A stretch of 13,438 bases of DNA from Gonium pectorale (Eukaryota > Chlorophyta > Chlorophyceae > Chlamydomonadales > Volvocaceae): the NCBI GenBank assembly GCA_001584585.1, contig LSYV01000033.1, forward strand, positions 481,325 to 494,762, in the 5' to 3' direction. Position numbers and translations under genes: made by a program. Numbering within the stretch: position 1 is the stretch's first letter; each line of letters opens with the position of its first letter. The notes below the pieces were generated by a model, which had not been told where the DNA came from, searched no databases, and saw only the letters and a list, made by a program, of their open reading frames with translations. Below, one piece after another: positions 1-8,254 of the stretch.

Positions 1-19
1 CTCCTCCTCCTCCTCCTCC
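1..19. repeat. (CTC)n microsatellite at left edge
   Basis: Six CTC units run from the first base of the window. Read on the minus strand they are GAG repeats. In the frame that also gives DSDSDSDESEDAG this is a poly-Glu tract closing the acidic gene segment; in the frame that is open from the upstream exon it would be poly-Arg. The repeat continues off the edge. Confidence 0.7.
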
Positions 20-1509
20 CACTCTCCTTCACTTCCGCTCGTGTCGCACAGGCCCGGGAGCTCATCGCTGGCGCCCGATCCCATGCCGGCCGCGGCGCCG
101 CCCCGCTGCCGCCCCAAAGAAGCCATGGCTGCGCGGCGCGTGCCAGCCCAGCCGCCGCCTCCGAACGCGCCCGCGTCCTCGGACTCGTCGCTGTCACTGT
201 CGCTGTCGGCGAGGGGCGGGGGCCGTCATCGGCTGCGGCAGCCGCGTCAAGGATCCCGCGCATTGATTCGCTGCTGGTGCCGTTGCCACCGAACGCAGCC
301 GCGCCCTCATCCCCAGAAGAGCTGTCGCTGTCGGTGCACAGGGGCGGTATGTCATCCGGGGAGACCGCGCTCGGTGCCGCCACGGCGCTTGCGCCGCCGC
401 TGCGGTGGGGGTCAGGCGTTCCGCCCCTGCGGCCGCTTCCGCACCCGCATATGATGCCGTCATCCCCGTCGCTAACGTAGTAGTCATCCCCGTCGCTGTC
501 GTGGCTGCGAGGACCCAGGAAGCCATTTGGGTCAGCGCCCGCTGCGGCCGCCAGCGCCGGCGCGGCGTCCTCCGCCCCGTACGTGGAGTGACTCTGATCC
601 GCATCCCCGTCCGCACCAGCGCCGCAGCTAGGGCCAGAGCATGTCAAGGCTCCGGTCCGCCGGCGCTGCCGCCGACGCTGCCACCGCCGCCGGCGCGTTC
701 GCGCCTGACAGGCCGTTGCTGCCCCGGCGTCGGACTCTGCGGCCTGGGAAGCAGGCTGAGAGGCGCTTGCCTCGTCCTCCTCCGCCTCCTCGTCCTCCTC
801 CGGAGGTATACCATCAAGCAGCGCAAACGGATTGAACGCAGTAGCCGAGCGGTCCTCGTCGTCGTCAACAGCGCTCTCGTCATCTCCTCTGTCGCTAACG
901 GCTGCGGCGGCAGCGGCGTGAGACCTGCTGCTTGTGCCAACGCCCTCGACGTCCTGGGTCAAGCGGGAACAGCAGTGCGTTAGCGGGACCACACACCGTG
1001 AGCCTGATTGTTATACACACACACGACGCCAGGTCCTCTACGCGGTGCATGAGGACGGTCTCGTTGGTGCATGGTTGGCCCCGTCAGACACCTGTGCATC
1101 CACTTGGAACAGTATCCAGTGAACCCAGGCACCTCACCTCGTCTACGGGGTCCGCTCCACTGCCTCCAGCACATGCGCCTGAAGTGGAGGGCAGCATGAC
1201 ACGGTATGCGTCGTGCCTGTCCTCCGTGACACGTGCGCCCGTGAGCGCGCTTTTGCAGCGAGCCTGCGCACCTGTCTCCGGGCTGCTGGGAAGTAAGCAC
1301 GCCTCGTCGCCGTGCCCATCCTTGCTCTCCCCGCCTTCCTCGGAACACCCCTCCTCATCGCCCTCTGCTATGCCCGAGAGGTATCCGTCATCTTCCTCTC
1401 CACCCTCGCCCTCATATTCGCTATCACTGTATTTCTCGCTGTCCTCCTCGTCGCTTATGCATAGCGGGTCGGGAAGATCGTCAGGCAGGGCCTTCTTTCT
1501 AAGCTTCAT
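1..1509 (-). CDS. Acidic Asp/Ser/Glu-rich protein of unknown function, 3' part beyond left edge
   Basis: I do not recognise this protein. The proposed exon 1 (1509..1138) starts MKLRKKALPDDLPDPL and turns strongly acidic (SDEEDSEKYSDSEYEGE). It ends at a consensus donor GAG|GTGAGG. A 184-nt intron (954..1137) ends CTTGACCCAG, and exon 2 resumes in the same phase at 953 with DVEGVGTSS, then DDDEDRSATAFNPFALLDG, a Glu/Asp run, and later DSDGDDYYVSDGDDG and TDSDSSSGDEG. Frame 2 stays open to the edge. However, an Arg-rich piece near 640-700 looks out of frame, and below about 215 a different frame gives DSDSDSDESEDAG and a poly-Glu end. An unseen intron or a frameshift is therefore possible. Acidic tracts of this kind are common in nuclear and nucleolar proteins, but that is only a hint. 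The ATG at 1509 is the first in its frame after an in-frame TAG near 1607. Coding on this strand is likely; the detailed model is uncertain. Confidence 0.45.
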
Positions 1510-2038
1510 CGCCGGCTTCCAGTACGCACAGCGGGGCAGCGAGCAGAGACGCCTCAGGCCATGCGGAGTTACGGAAAGGCACGCGGTGGTCCAAAAACCT
1601 AGCTCCTAATAGGAGTCACAAAGGCGTGGCAGATCCGTGACGCTGTAAAAGGTGCAGCGGAATCTTAGAGTACAAAAAGTCTGCCCTGTCAAGGGTTTGG
1701 CTCAAACGAGGCGAAACCAGTTCCAACAGTCCGGCTTCCGCTTCCGCGCTTTGTCTGATTACTGCAGCCAAATCCTCTTCCTAATTACGAACCGTATCTA
1801 TGGGCTTTTGTCTTATCAAACGCAGCCTCTGGTGGGCCACGCCCTCGGGCTTATGCTTGTGTCTTACTAGTGTTATGTACAGTGGTTAGGGTAGGGTAGC
1901 TTCTTTGAGCAAATACTGCTCGGGCGCCGACAGCATCAAGCCGGCACAGAGCACCAACGCTGTCACGAAAGAAGACAGGCTGATCTGACAGGCTTTTTGT
2001 CATACGAGAGGCCTTGTAGAAGCGTGCTCCCGGCCGGC
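1510..2038. promoter_or_regulatory. Divergent intergenic region between the acidic gene and CSL4
   Basis: This gap of about 530 bp separates the minus-strand start at 1509 from the plus-strand CSL4 start at 2039, so it should hold both 5' UTRs and a shared or back-to-back promoter. It is visibly less GC-rich than the coding parts (1650-1920). I see no clear TATA box. A GGTTAGGGTAGGGTAG box lies at 1884-1899. A TGTAA at 1644-1648 on the plus strand has no plus-strand gene to serve. Confidence 0.4.
1884..1899 (+). promoter_or_regulatory. Telomere-repeat-like box upstream of CSL4
   Basis: The sequence GGTTAGGGTAGGGTAG lies about 140 bp before the CSL4 start codon. On the other strand it reads CTACCCTACCCTAACC, which resembles the plant telo-box core (AAACCCTA). 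Telo-boxes are known in Arabidopsis promoters of translation and ribosome-biogenesis genes. Calling it regulatory here is inference; it may be chance or an interstitial telomeric scrap. Confidence 0.25.
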
Positions 2039-4799
2039 ATGGCGGCCGACACGGGCACGGCAGTATGCGTGGGCGACCGGCTAGGCACAACGGTGAGCGT
2101 CTGGGTAGGGGGGGATAAGCGGAGGGCTAGGGGGTTGGTAACCATTCGACACACGCATAGGCAGGCCCCAGACGGTGCTTGCTCCGGTTCCCCGTAAGCT
2201 CGTCGTACTGGGCCATCTGTCCCAATGTTGTCAGCGTCCTCCCCCCCTGTATTTTCCTTATCCTCGGCACTGACGTGTACAGGACGCGTATGCTGCTGGG
2301 GAAGGCGTGTATGAACGGGACGGGTACCTGCTGGCGGCGGTGGTGGGCCGGCAACGGGTGGAGCAACCGGAGGGAGGAGGAGTGGTGGGTCCATTCCTGG
2401 GCTGGCCTAAGCCCCTTAAACTGCGGGTCGCCAGGGAGCCTGCAGGGACATCATTCACTCTGCACCTGCCACGCGCACCCCACCAGAGTTACTGAATGCT
2501 GGCCGGCACGACGTGATCACCGTACAGGGAGGGCGCCCACTGTAAAGGAAGCGTGTCTCGGTGTTATAGGAAGGAGGCCGCAGACCTGCAGTCTATCCCA
2601 TCGTCGCGAACGGGCCGCCAGCTGCTGTGACAGACGATCATGTAGAGCGCTTTCTCTTGGTATGATGGAGGCGGTGCGGAGGGATCCGGCTAATGCTGTT
2701 GGCACTTAGCGCTGCCGTGCGTCCATGTGCCCCGACATCCGCGCCGTCGGCTCCCTCTGTGCCCGCAGAAGCCTGTGCTCCATGTAACGCCCCGGGGGGC
2801 GCTGCCGCTGGTGCCCAAGCCCGGGGACGTGGTGACCGTGAAGGTGGGTGGGCAACGGGGCGGGGCGGGCCGCTCGAGTGATAGCAAGGCCCCGAAATGG
2901 GCAAGAGCCCAACCTGCGGCCGCCGGCGCATGCGGTGACACAGTGCTGTGATGTCGTGAAGGAAAGGGGCCAAGGCACTGGGCGCACGATGGGCTGGAGC
3001 CATGTCGCAAGACCCTTTGACAGTTTGAAGCGTCTGATACATGCGCTTCGTGCTGGCGTCGACGGATCGCGTGGCCCACCCGCGTGCACAGATAAGCCGC
3101 GTGGCACAGACGAACACCAACGCCCTCATAATGTGCGTCGGGCGGCAAGCGCTGAGCACCGAATTCAAGGGAGTAATACGGTGAGTATCCTTATTGCCGT
3201 GCTGCCTGCCCAACTACGCTCGCGGCAAGGGTCACCCGATCATAATGAAGGGGACCAGGCGCCGCACAGGCCGTCTATCCGGACGTCAGTTGCGTTCGTG
3301 CACCGCACCGCACGCCAGCAGCCCCCCACCGCCGTTTGCACTTGTTGCCCTCGGAGTATGCCCCACTCGCTCCGACGGCCTTAATGCTGAACCCTAGTGG
3401 CCCGGAACTAGCCAGGGCGGCCCTCACCGCGCCCACCTCGCCCGGTCGAACCGAGCCAGCAGAGCGCGAACAGACAGCAGCAGCACTGTAGCGATTCTTC
3501 AGGGACGATTATGAAACTGTCAGGTTCTTGATTCTGGACAAACAGGTTGAATACAGCCTAGCTCGCTTTGTTGCGCCCGAGCGTGCAGCTGAGTGGCGGG
3601 CCATTTGGAGGCACGGCGCCAACGCAGCACGGTGCCGCCCGTGGCGCAGGCCCTTGCCGTGTTGCCCGCGTCCTTGGCCCCCCGTTCCCCGGCATGCCGC
3701 CCCCTGGGCTGCCGCTGACGTCCCGCGCCCGCCCTGGCTGTGTACGACAGGCAACAGGACGTCCGCGCCACGGAGATTGACCGCGTCGTCATGTACGACT
3801 GCTTCCGGCCCGGGGACATAGTGAGGGCCGAGGTGAGCTGGGGGCCGGGCCGCGCTGCTCTCCTCGACGGCTTGCGTGGGAGGTGGTCGCCCCATGTAGG
3901 TTCTCTGCCGTAGGGAATGCAATTCCGCGCATACCCGGCATTGAGGCGTGCGTTGACTGTTGCCATGACTCCTTGCGCCATTGGGCACTGTGGAGGGTGC
4001 CTTGGGCACGCGCGCCGATGCAAGGTGGTCGTGGCAGTCGGGACGGTTGTGGCAACGGCCCGTTGCGAGAGCAGACCATGCAGCCAGCGGGCTGATGGGC
4101 CCGGCCCTGGCACGCGTACCGGTAGTGTCGGCCCAAGCCAGAGCCATGGTCTCCTGGCCGCCCCCCGGCCGCAGGTGGTGAGCCTGGGCGACGCGCGCTC
4201 CTACTACCTCAGCACGGCCAAGAACGAGCTGGGGGTGGTGTACGCGAGGAGCGCGGCCTCGGGTGAGGCGTGAGGCGTGAGCGCGTGGCGCCGCAGGGGT
4301 CATACGCCCATACCCCTTGCCTGCTACCGTACCGGCAGGGAGGGCTTGATTGCTCGCCACCATCGCCGCGCCATGCCTTGTGCACGAAACCCCGCCCCAT
4401 TGGTAGCGTCGTGTGCCTTCGGGTGTTGAAATGAAACGACGCCTTCGGGTGTGTACGTCCGTGGAGGTGGATCCCCCTGTCTGTGCACCTTTTTGTCTCT
4501 CAACAGAACTGGCCGCCTGGGGAAGCTGGTCCCGCGCTGTGTTCCAACTGCCATCGGCATGTGCACCGGCCGAAGGGTCAAATCGTGCATGGCGTACTCT
4601 GCCACTCGGGCTCCCCATACCGCCACGAACAGCCCCCGCCGGCCCCGCCCCCGCTGCGCGTACGTCACCTTTCGCAGGTGCGCCGATGGTGCCTACGAGC
4701 TGGCTCACCATGCAGTGCCCCGAAACCCAAGCCGTCGAGAAGCGGAAGGTTGCGCGCGTGGAGGCGGCCGCTGCGGGCGGGAGTGCCGCGGGGAAGTGA
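2039..4799 (+). CDS. CSL4: RNA exosome complex cap subunit CSL4 (EXOSC1), seven exons, complete
   Basis: The exons are 2039..2092, 2283..2384, 2769..2843, 3092..3180, 3751..3832, 4175..4262 and 4678..4799. Every intron is GT-AG and the phases close to 203 residues plus TGA; human EXOSC1 has 195. In the family, CSL4 is one of three S1-type cap proteins on the six-subunit ring of the exosome, which degrades and trims RNA 3'-to-5' in nucleus and cytoplasm. The N-terminal domain (about 8-60) shows CVGDRLGTT and GEGVYERDGYLLAAVVG. The S1/OB region (about 70-163) includes PKPGDVVTVK, MCVGRQALSTEFKGVI, the hallmark RQQDVRATEID (107-117), FRPGDIVRAE and SLGDARSYYLSTAKNELGVV. The C-terminal part has VPTSWLTMQCPET and RKVARVE, then an Ala/Gly tail. 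The donor of exon 2 could lie 3 nt earlier. Introns are 190-570 nt. The start is the first Met of the conserved N-terminus. Confidence 0.95.
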
Positions 4800-5398
4800 G
4801 CGCTCAGCGGGCAGCGCGTCAACTGGCGCTGCCTAAGGACTGACGGGGCCCTGGTGCGGCCACACACGTGCTCCTCCCGTGACGTACTCCAGACGCCTGG
4901 CAGCGGCCTAGTGGCAGCTCGGCGTGGGAGAGAAAAGGGGGATGGGCATGAGGAGGGCGAACGCGTACGGCCTTTGCGTGTTTGGCATGAATGGTGGTCA
5001 TGCGGTCGCACCAACTATCATCATGCTTGGTGGGTGCTGCTCGCACGAACGGTCGACGCATGGGACGTGTGTGCTGCCGACCTGATTGGTGCGCGCAGGA
5101 TACGAGGTTAGGACTCTTGTGGATCACCTTACGCCGACCGTGCTTAACAACCAAAAGCATAATCAAATAATTACAATCTCGGGCGCTTTACACCTACACT
5201 GCGGGCAAGCCGTACCTGCCTGAGCAGGAGCGAAACGTATAGGAGTGCCATAAGCAAGTGAACTACGCTGCCCCATTGCGTCGTGCATATGTCTCTTCAC
5301 CTCACCTCCTTCACCTCACCACCAACCACAAGTTGCCGCCGCCACATCAATCCCCCAACACCATTAATGGTACACCAACTCGCTCAATCATGAGGGAG
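4800..5398 (+). other. Non-coding stretch downstream of CSL4, probable 3' UTR
   Basis: No supportable gene lies here on either strand. It directly follows the CSL4 stop and leads to a TGTAA at 5451, so most of it is probably CSL4 3' UTR; UTRs of several hundred bases are normal in Chlamydomonas. The bases around 5160-5200 are AT-rich and carry two TTACA pentamers (5171-5175 and 5188-5192), which are TGTAA on the minus strand and could end a long carrier transcript. A small CTCACC-rich patch is at 5298-5320. Confidence 0.4.
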
Positions 5399-5632
5399 TC
5401 AACAGGGAAGAATTGAGTCACTGCCACAACTGCAAGACTGCCGCAGCGGGTGTAAGAGCTTCACCAAGGCATTCGAACGCTGGATGGTCTCCCCCAGTTT
5501 CGAGCTTTTGGAAAACTGAACCGCCATCAACGCCGGCGGGATGGGCCCTCGCCAGTCCTTAGCCGAAGCTTCGCGACGAATCTTCTCTCCTCCGACAGGG
5601 CCCCAGCGGGCCACAAAGCGTGTGATGTCCAT
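5399..5632 (-). CDS. Small ORF of 77 codons, hypothetical
   Basis: I do not recognise it. It starts MDITRFVARWGPVGGEKIRR, runs through DWRGPIPPALMAVQF and KLGETIQRSNALVKLL, and ends in a Cys-rich tail before TGA. The amino-acid mix is balanced (Ile, Lys, Glu, Phe, Trp) and unlike the Arg/Pro/Ala-rich shadow frames around it. Just upstream, at about 5634-5655 on the minus strand, the bases read CTGAC, then CTAAA, then GGCAG directly before TGG ATG. That looks like a branch point and 3' splice site, so it could be a terminal exon, not a free-standing gene. It sits inside the probable 3' UTR of the carrier gene, so it may also be meaningless. A plus-strand frame (5541-5786) overlaps it and also looks acceptable. 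Confidence 0.25.
   Translation of the reverse strand: MDITRFVARWGPVGGEKIRREASAKDWRGPIPPALMAVQFSKSSKLGETIQRSNALVKLLHPLRQSCSCGSDSILPC
5451..5455 (+). terminator. Candidate CSL4 poly(A) signal TGTAA
   Basis: TGTAA is the usual poly(A) signal of Chlamydomonas and relatives, acting 10-20 nt before the cleavage site. This is the first plus-strand copy after the CSL4 stop, 651 nt downstream. A pentamer can occur by chance, so this rests on position only. Confidence 0.35.
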
Positions 5633-6093
5633 CCACTGCCGTTTAGCTCGTCAGGCTCCGGGATCTATGCCACGCAGCGGATCCTACGGGACGCAGCGAT
5701 TGCGCGTGAGAGACCCGCTTCTGGCTCGGCAAATGCTCTCCCTGTTCCTACGTCAACACCGAAGAGCAACTATCAACCAACAGTAACCCATAATTGTTTA
5801 TGATCTTCATCTTCCGCAGGTCGGTGCGCCAACAGACGCAACCGTACAACCGCATGAACGCACCTAAAGTAGATATAGACACCATTAGCGCGCGGGTCCT
5901 AAAAAGCGCGGCGCACGACGCGAGAGACGGACGAAACCAAACGACGTGACGTCAGGGCACGCGCCGCGCCGTGACCATGCCACCACAAAGCCACGCGCAC
6001 ACCAAACGACGCGACGCGCGCCTGCGGCCTGTCAAGTATCTTTTGGGCCGAGTCAGCACACACACAGGCACACGCACGAGGTCAGCAATGCCA
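5633..6093. other. Intergenic / 3' UTR of the carrier gene
   Basis: No gene is supported here. It lies directly downstream of the minus-strand carrier stop and is probably its 3' UTR, although no TTACA (minus-strand TGTAA) occurs between 5193 and 6093. Bases 5880-6010 are rich in short direct CGACG/ACGCG words. A CACACACAGGCACACG run lies at 6058-6073. Confidence 0.4.
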
Positions 6094-7320
6094 CTATTTC
6101 TTCGATGCCGCCACCAGCAGCTCGCCAGAGCCCTCCGAGTCCTCCGTATAGCGGATCTGCACGGGGTGGCTCTTGACGCGGTGCGCAATGGCGCCGCGGA
6201 TGGCCTCAAAGAAACAAAAGAATACGGCCGAGTTGATGCCGTTGCTGGCAGCACGGGCGCCCACTCCGCGGAAAAACGCGCTGGGCCCGCCCTGCTTCCA
6301 CACAATGGCCGCTGCCGAGCCCATGGTCGGCCGCCCCGCCGCGTTGCACATCATGTTGGTCTTGATCACGTCCAGCGGGGTGGTGGCTGCAGCCGCCAGC
6401 GCGCCCGCCAGGGCGCCCATCGCGAAGTCCTCCTGCACGTTGGCGGCCCGACCGCCGTGCATGGCCCGGTGCACCTGGCGCATGCTCTCATACGCAGCGA
6501 ACTTGATCGCCATGTCAGGCACGTCCTCCAGGACGGTGGGCAGGTAGCCGGTGAACAGGCCGCGCGGGCCGGCAGCCGCCGTGATGGAGCGGGCGGCCGC
6601 AAACACGTTGGGGTAGACCCCGGCTTGGACGCTGCGGATGCAGACCGCCAGCGGGACCTTGACGAACGAGCTGCCCAGCGCCGCCATGCCGCCACCCACG
6701 AATGCCACGCTGGTGGGCGGCAGGGTGGTGTAGCGAGACAGCGTGTTGCACGCGACGCCGTAGACGGCAAAGTACGCGCCAATGGCAATGCCGGCGCCGC
6801 TGGCGGCGCCCACAACACCCCTGTACAGGCTGCCCATGGTCGCCAGGAGCGCCTTGCCGTCGAAGCGGACCAGGGGCCCCAGGGGGCTCACGCGGCCGGC
6901 ACCCGCAGGCGGCGGCACCAGCTGTCCGATCTTGGACAGGCCCGGCGGCGGCGGCGCCGCCGCCGAGCGCGCCCTGTTGGTCTGCAGCCGGACCTTCAGG
7001 GTATCCAACGGGTGGATGGTGCTCTGGGAGGCGGCGCGCGCCAGTGCACCAGCGAAGACATCGCTGGCGGGCTTGAGCGGGACCTTGGCGGGCGGCGGGG
7101 AGCTGGGCGCCGCCGCCGCTGACGCGGCGGCGCCGCTGGCGGACAGGACGGAGTCGCTGGTGATGGTGGCGACGCTGACGACGCTGGTCGAGGCGAAGTG
7201 CTGGGCGCGGTCCTTGCGTCGGCGGCCGAAGCCGGGGATGGTAGGGCGCCACGTGAGCGGGTTGGGGACGGCGATGCGGAAGGGGATCAGGCCGCCCCTG
7301 CGCTTCTCAATCTCCGACAT
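6094..7320 (-). CDS. Mitochondrial carrier family protein (SLC25-type), SAM-transporter-like
   Basis: This single exon encodes 408 residues with the three-fold carrier repeat. Signature 1 is PLDTLKVRLQT (104-114). Signature 2 is degenerate, PLAVCIRSVQ (223-232), with no acidic residue. Signature 3 is PLDVIKTNMM (315-324). Glycine-rich helix pieces GALARAASQS, GGGMAALGSSF and GALAGALAAAATT precede them, and FTGYLPTVLEDVP and FFRGVGARAASNG follow repeats 2 and 3. The layout IHPLDTLK / VPLAVCIRSVQAGVYPNV / TTPLDVIKTNMM resembles the plant At2g35800-type S-adenosylmethionine-transporter-like carriers, but the substrate is not provable from sequence. An 85-residue N-terminal extension and a Pro-rich insert (about 120-150) enlarge it over the usual 300. 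The start at 7320 (CAACCATG context, MSEIEKRRGG) is preferred to an in-frame ATG at 7428. By family it should be a six-helix inner-membrane exchanger of mitochondria or plastids. Confidence 0.9.
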   Translation of the reverse strand: MSEIEKRRGGLIPFRIAVPNPLTWRPTIPGFGRRRKDRAQHFASTSVVSVATITSDSVLSASGAAASAAAAPSSPPPAKVPLKPASDVFAGALARAASQSTIHPLDTLKVRLQTNRARSAAAPPPPGLSKIGQLVPPPAGAGRVSPLGPLVRFDGKALLATMGSLYRGVVGAASGAGIAIGAYFAVYGVACNTLSRYTTLPPTSVAFVGGGMAALGSSFVKVPLAVCIRSVQAGVYPNVFAAARSITAAAGPRGLFTGYLPTVLEDVPDMAIKFAAYESMRQVHRAMHGGRAANVQEDFAMGALAGALAAAATTPLDVIKTNMMCNAAGRPTMGSAAAIVWKQGGPSAFFRGVGARAASNGINSAVFFCFFEAIRGAIAHRVKSHPVQIRYTEDSEGSGELLVAASKK

Positions 7321-7538
7321 GGTTGACGAACGGTCGTTACTCGAAGGCCTCTTGGAGAAAATAGAAGAGAGCGCGTGATGCAAAATACAATTCTTCTTCG
7401 CCGACCGACCAACTGGTGTTATGTACACTCTGGATCCGGGGCGCGAGCGGTGATGACCTAGGCCCTAAGAACCCTACACGAAACACACTGAATAGTTGTC
7501 CTGTTAGCTATTGAATCAGGAGAGACGCCTGCTGCGTT
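7321..7538. promoter_or_regulatory. Putative promoter/5' UTR of the carrier gene, possibly bidirectional
   Basis: This sequence is less GC-rich than the carrier exon and lies immediately upstream of its start. The AT-rich patch at 7355-7395 would sit in the 5' UTR or core promoter. If the tentative plus-strand gene starting at 7539 is real, both share these 218 bp as a bidirectional promoter. No clear TATA box is visible. Confidence 0.35.
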
Positions 7539-8213
7539 ATGTTAGCTGCTGCTGCCGATGCCGATAAATCCTATGCTGCGTGCTGCCGCCTGGCTCCGTC
7601 TGCCGTGGGTCGCCCGTGCGAGGCCTGAAGAGCTCCCGCAACGCCTCCCACGCGGCTGCTGACCGCGGCGAGTCCTCTACGAAATTGCCTTGATACCCGT
7701 ATAGGGTGCAGGTAGCCCTGTCGAGACCTGTGGGGAGCGGCAGAACTGTCGGTCAAGGTCCCGGTCGCGTGGGAGGGCAATGCCATGGTTGCGCGCCAAA
7801 ACGGAACTCACCACCGGAAAGCCTCGTAAAGCCGCTAGTAGGCCAGACTGATCAACACGAGGATAGCACTTGATCTGCTCGGCGTTCCGAACGCTAACGC
7901 TCCTGTGCTCGCAGCGCCAGAGAAGCTTGGGCTGCCGAAGATGTGTCGAGCAGACGACGGCCGGGTGGACGGTGCGAGTCGCAAGCTTGAGTGTTTGCTG
8001 CGGTGTCGGAGAGAAAGCCATGAGCCTATTGCGCCGACCCAAACAAAGTCCACGGTGGCCAACGCATCACGAGCGATCAGGGCTCACCGTCTCGCGGATC
8101 AAGTAGCTATGCCCGTGAACAGGCGCAGCGCAAGAAGCAAGAAGGCAGAAGGTCCAGAGCAGAACCTGCGCGCGGCGCGACGAACAAAGTCAACAATCGA
8201 ATACCAACAGTAG
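7539..8213 (+). CDS. Tentative three-exon small basic protein, hypothetical
   Basis: I do not recognise it. The proposed exons are 7539..7608, 7712..7825 and 7915..8213, giving 160 residues plus TAG. The best evidence is the third exon. Its acceptor reads CTCCTGTGCTCGCAG with a CTAAC branch-point word about 20 nt before the cut, and the frame that follows is Lys/Arg/Glu-rich (EKLGLPKMCRADDGR, KKAEGPEQNLRAARRTKS). Exon 2 in the matching phase gives SPVETCGERQNCRSRSRSRG and MPWLRAKTELTTGKP, with donor GTAAAG. Exon 1 starts MLAAAADADKSYAACC and has a weak donor (GG|GTCGCC). A TGTAA signal follows 37 nt after the stop. The protein would be basic, with an Arg/Ser dipeptide run like those of RNA-binding or splicing proteins. 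Competing frames on both strands are also open here, so the model is weak, exon 1 most of all. Confidence 0.3.
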
Positions 8214-8249
8214 GGCTAAAAGCTTTCCATCCGCTATGGGACCTATGTT

Positions 8250-8254
8250 TGTAA
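8250..8254 (+). terminator. TGTAA poly(A)-type signal
   Basis: This plus-strand TGTAA lies 37 nt after the TAG that closes the tentative gene at 7539-8213. It fits a short 3' UTR and mildly supports a plus-strand transcript. The pentamer alone is weak evidence. Confidence 0.3.

Noticed and set aside
3509..5014. A 501-codon minus-strand open frame
   Set aside because: It is antisense to CSL4 exons and introns, is Arg/Pro/Ala-rich without a family motif, and conflicts with the well-supported plus-strand gene. It is a shadow of GC-rich sequence and shows that frame length alone means little here.
5541..5786. An 81-codon plus-strand frame opposite the small ORF at 5399-5632
   Set aside because: It has no motif and lies past the likely CSL4 poly(A) signal; the antisense frame has the splice-like signature.
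7321..7428. In-frame upstream ATG of the carrier at 7428
   Set aside because: The extra 36 residues come from an AT-richer leader-like sequence; the ATG at 7320 has a better context and starts a GC-rich coding-like stretch.
1868..7428. The 12-mer GTGTTATGTACA shared by two putative promoter regions (near 1869 and 7417)
   Set aside because: Several 12-mer matches are expected by chance in a window of this size when both strands are compared.
7537..8042. Minus-strand exon-like pieces (donor GTGAGT near 7801, acceptor CCCCACAG near 7732)
   Set aside because: The two exons do not join in a phase that keeps the best-looking frame, and the plus strand has the better acceptor with a branch point and a TGTAA.
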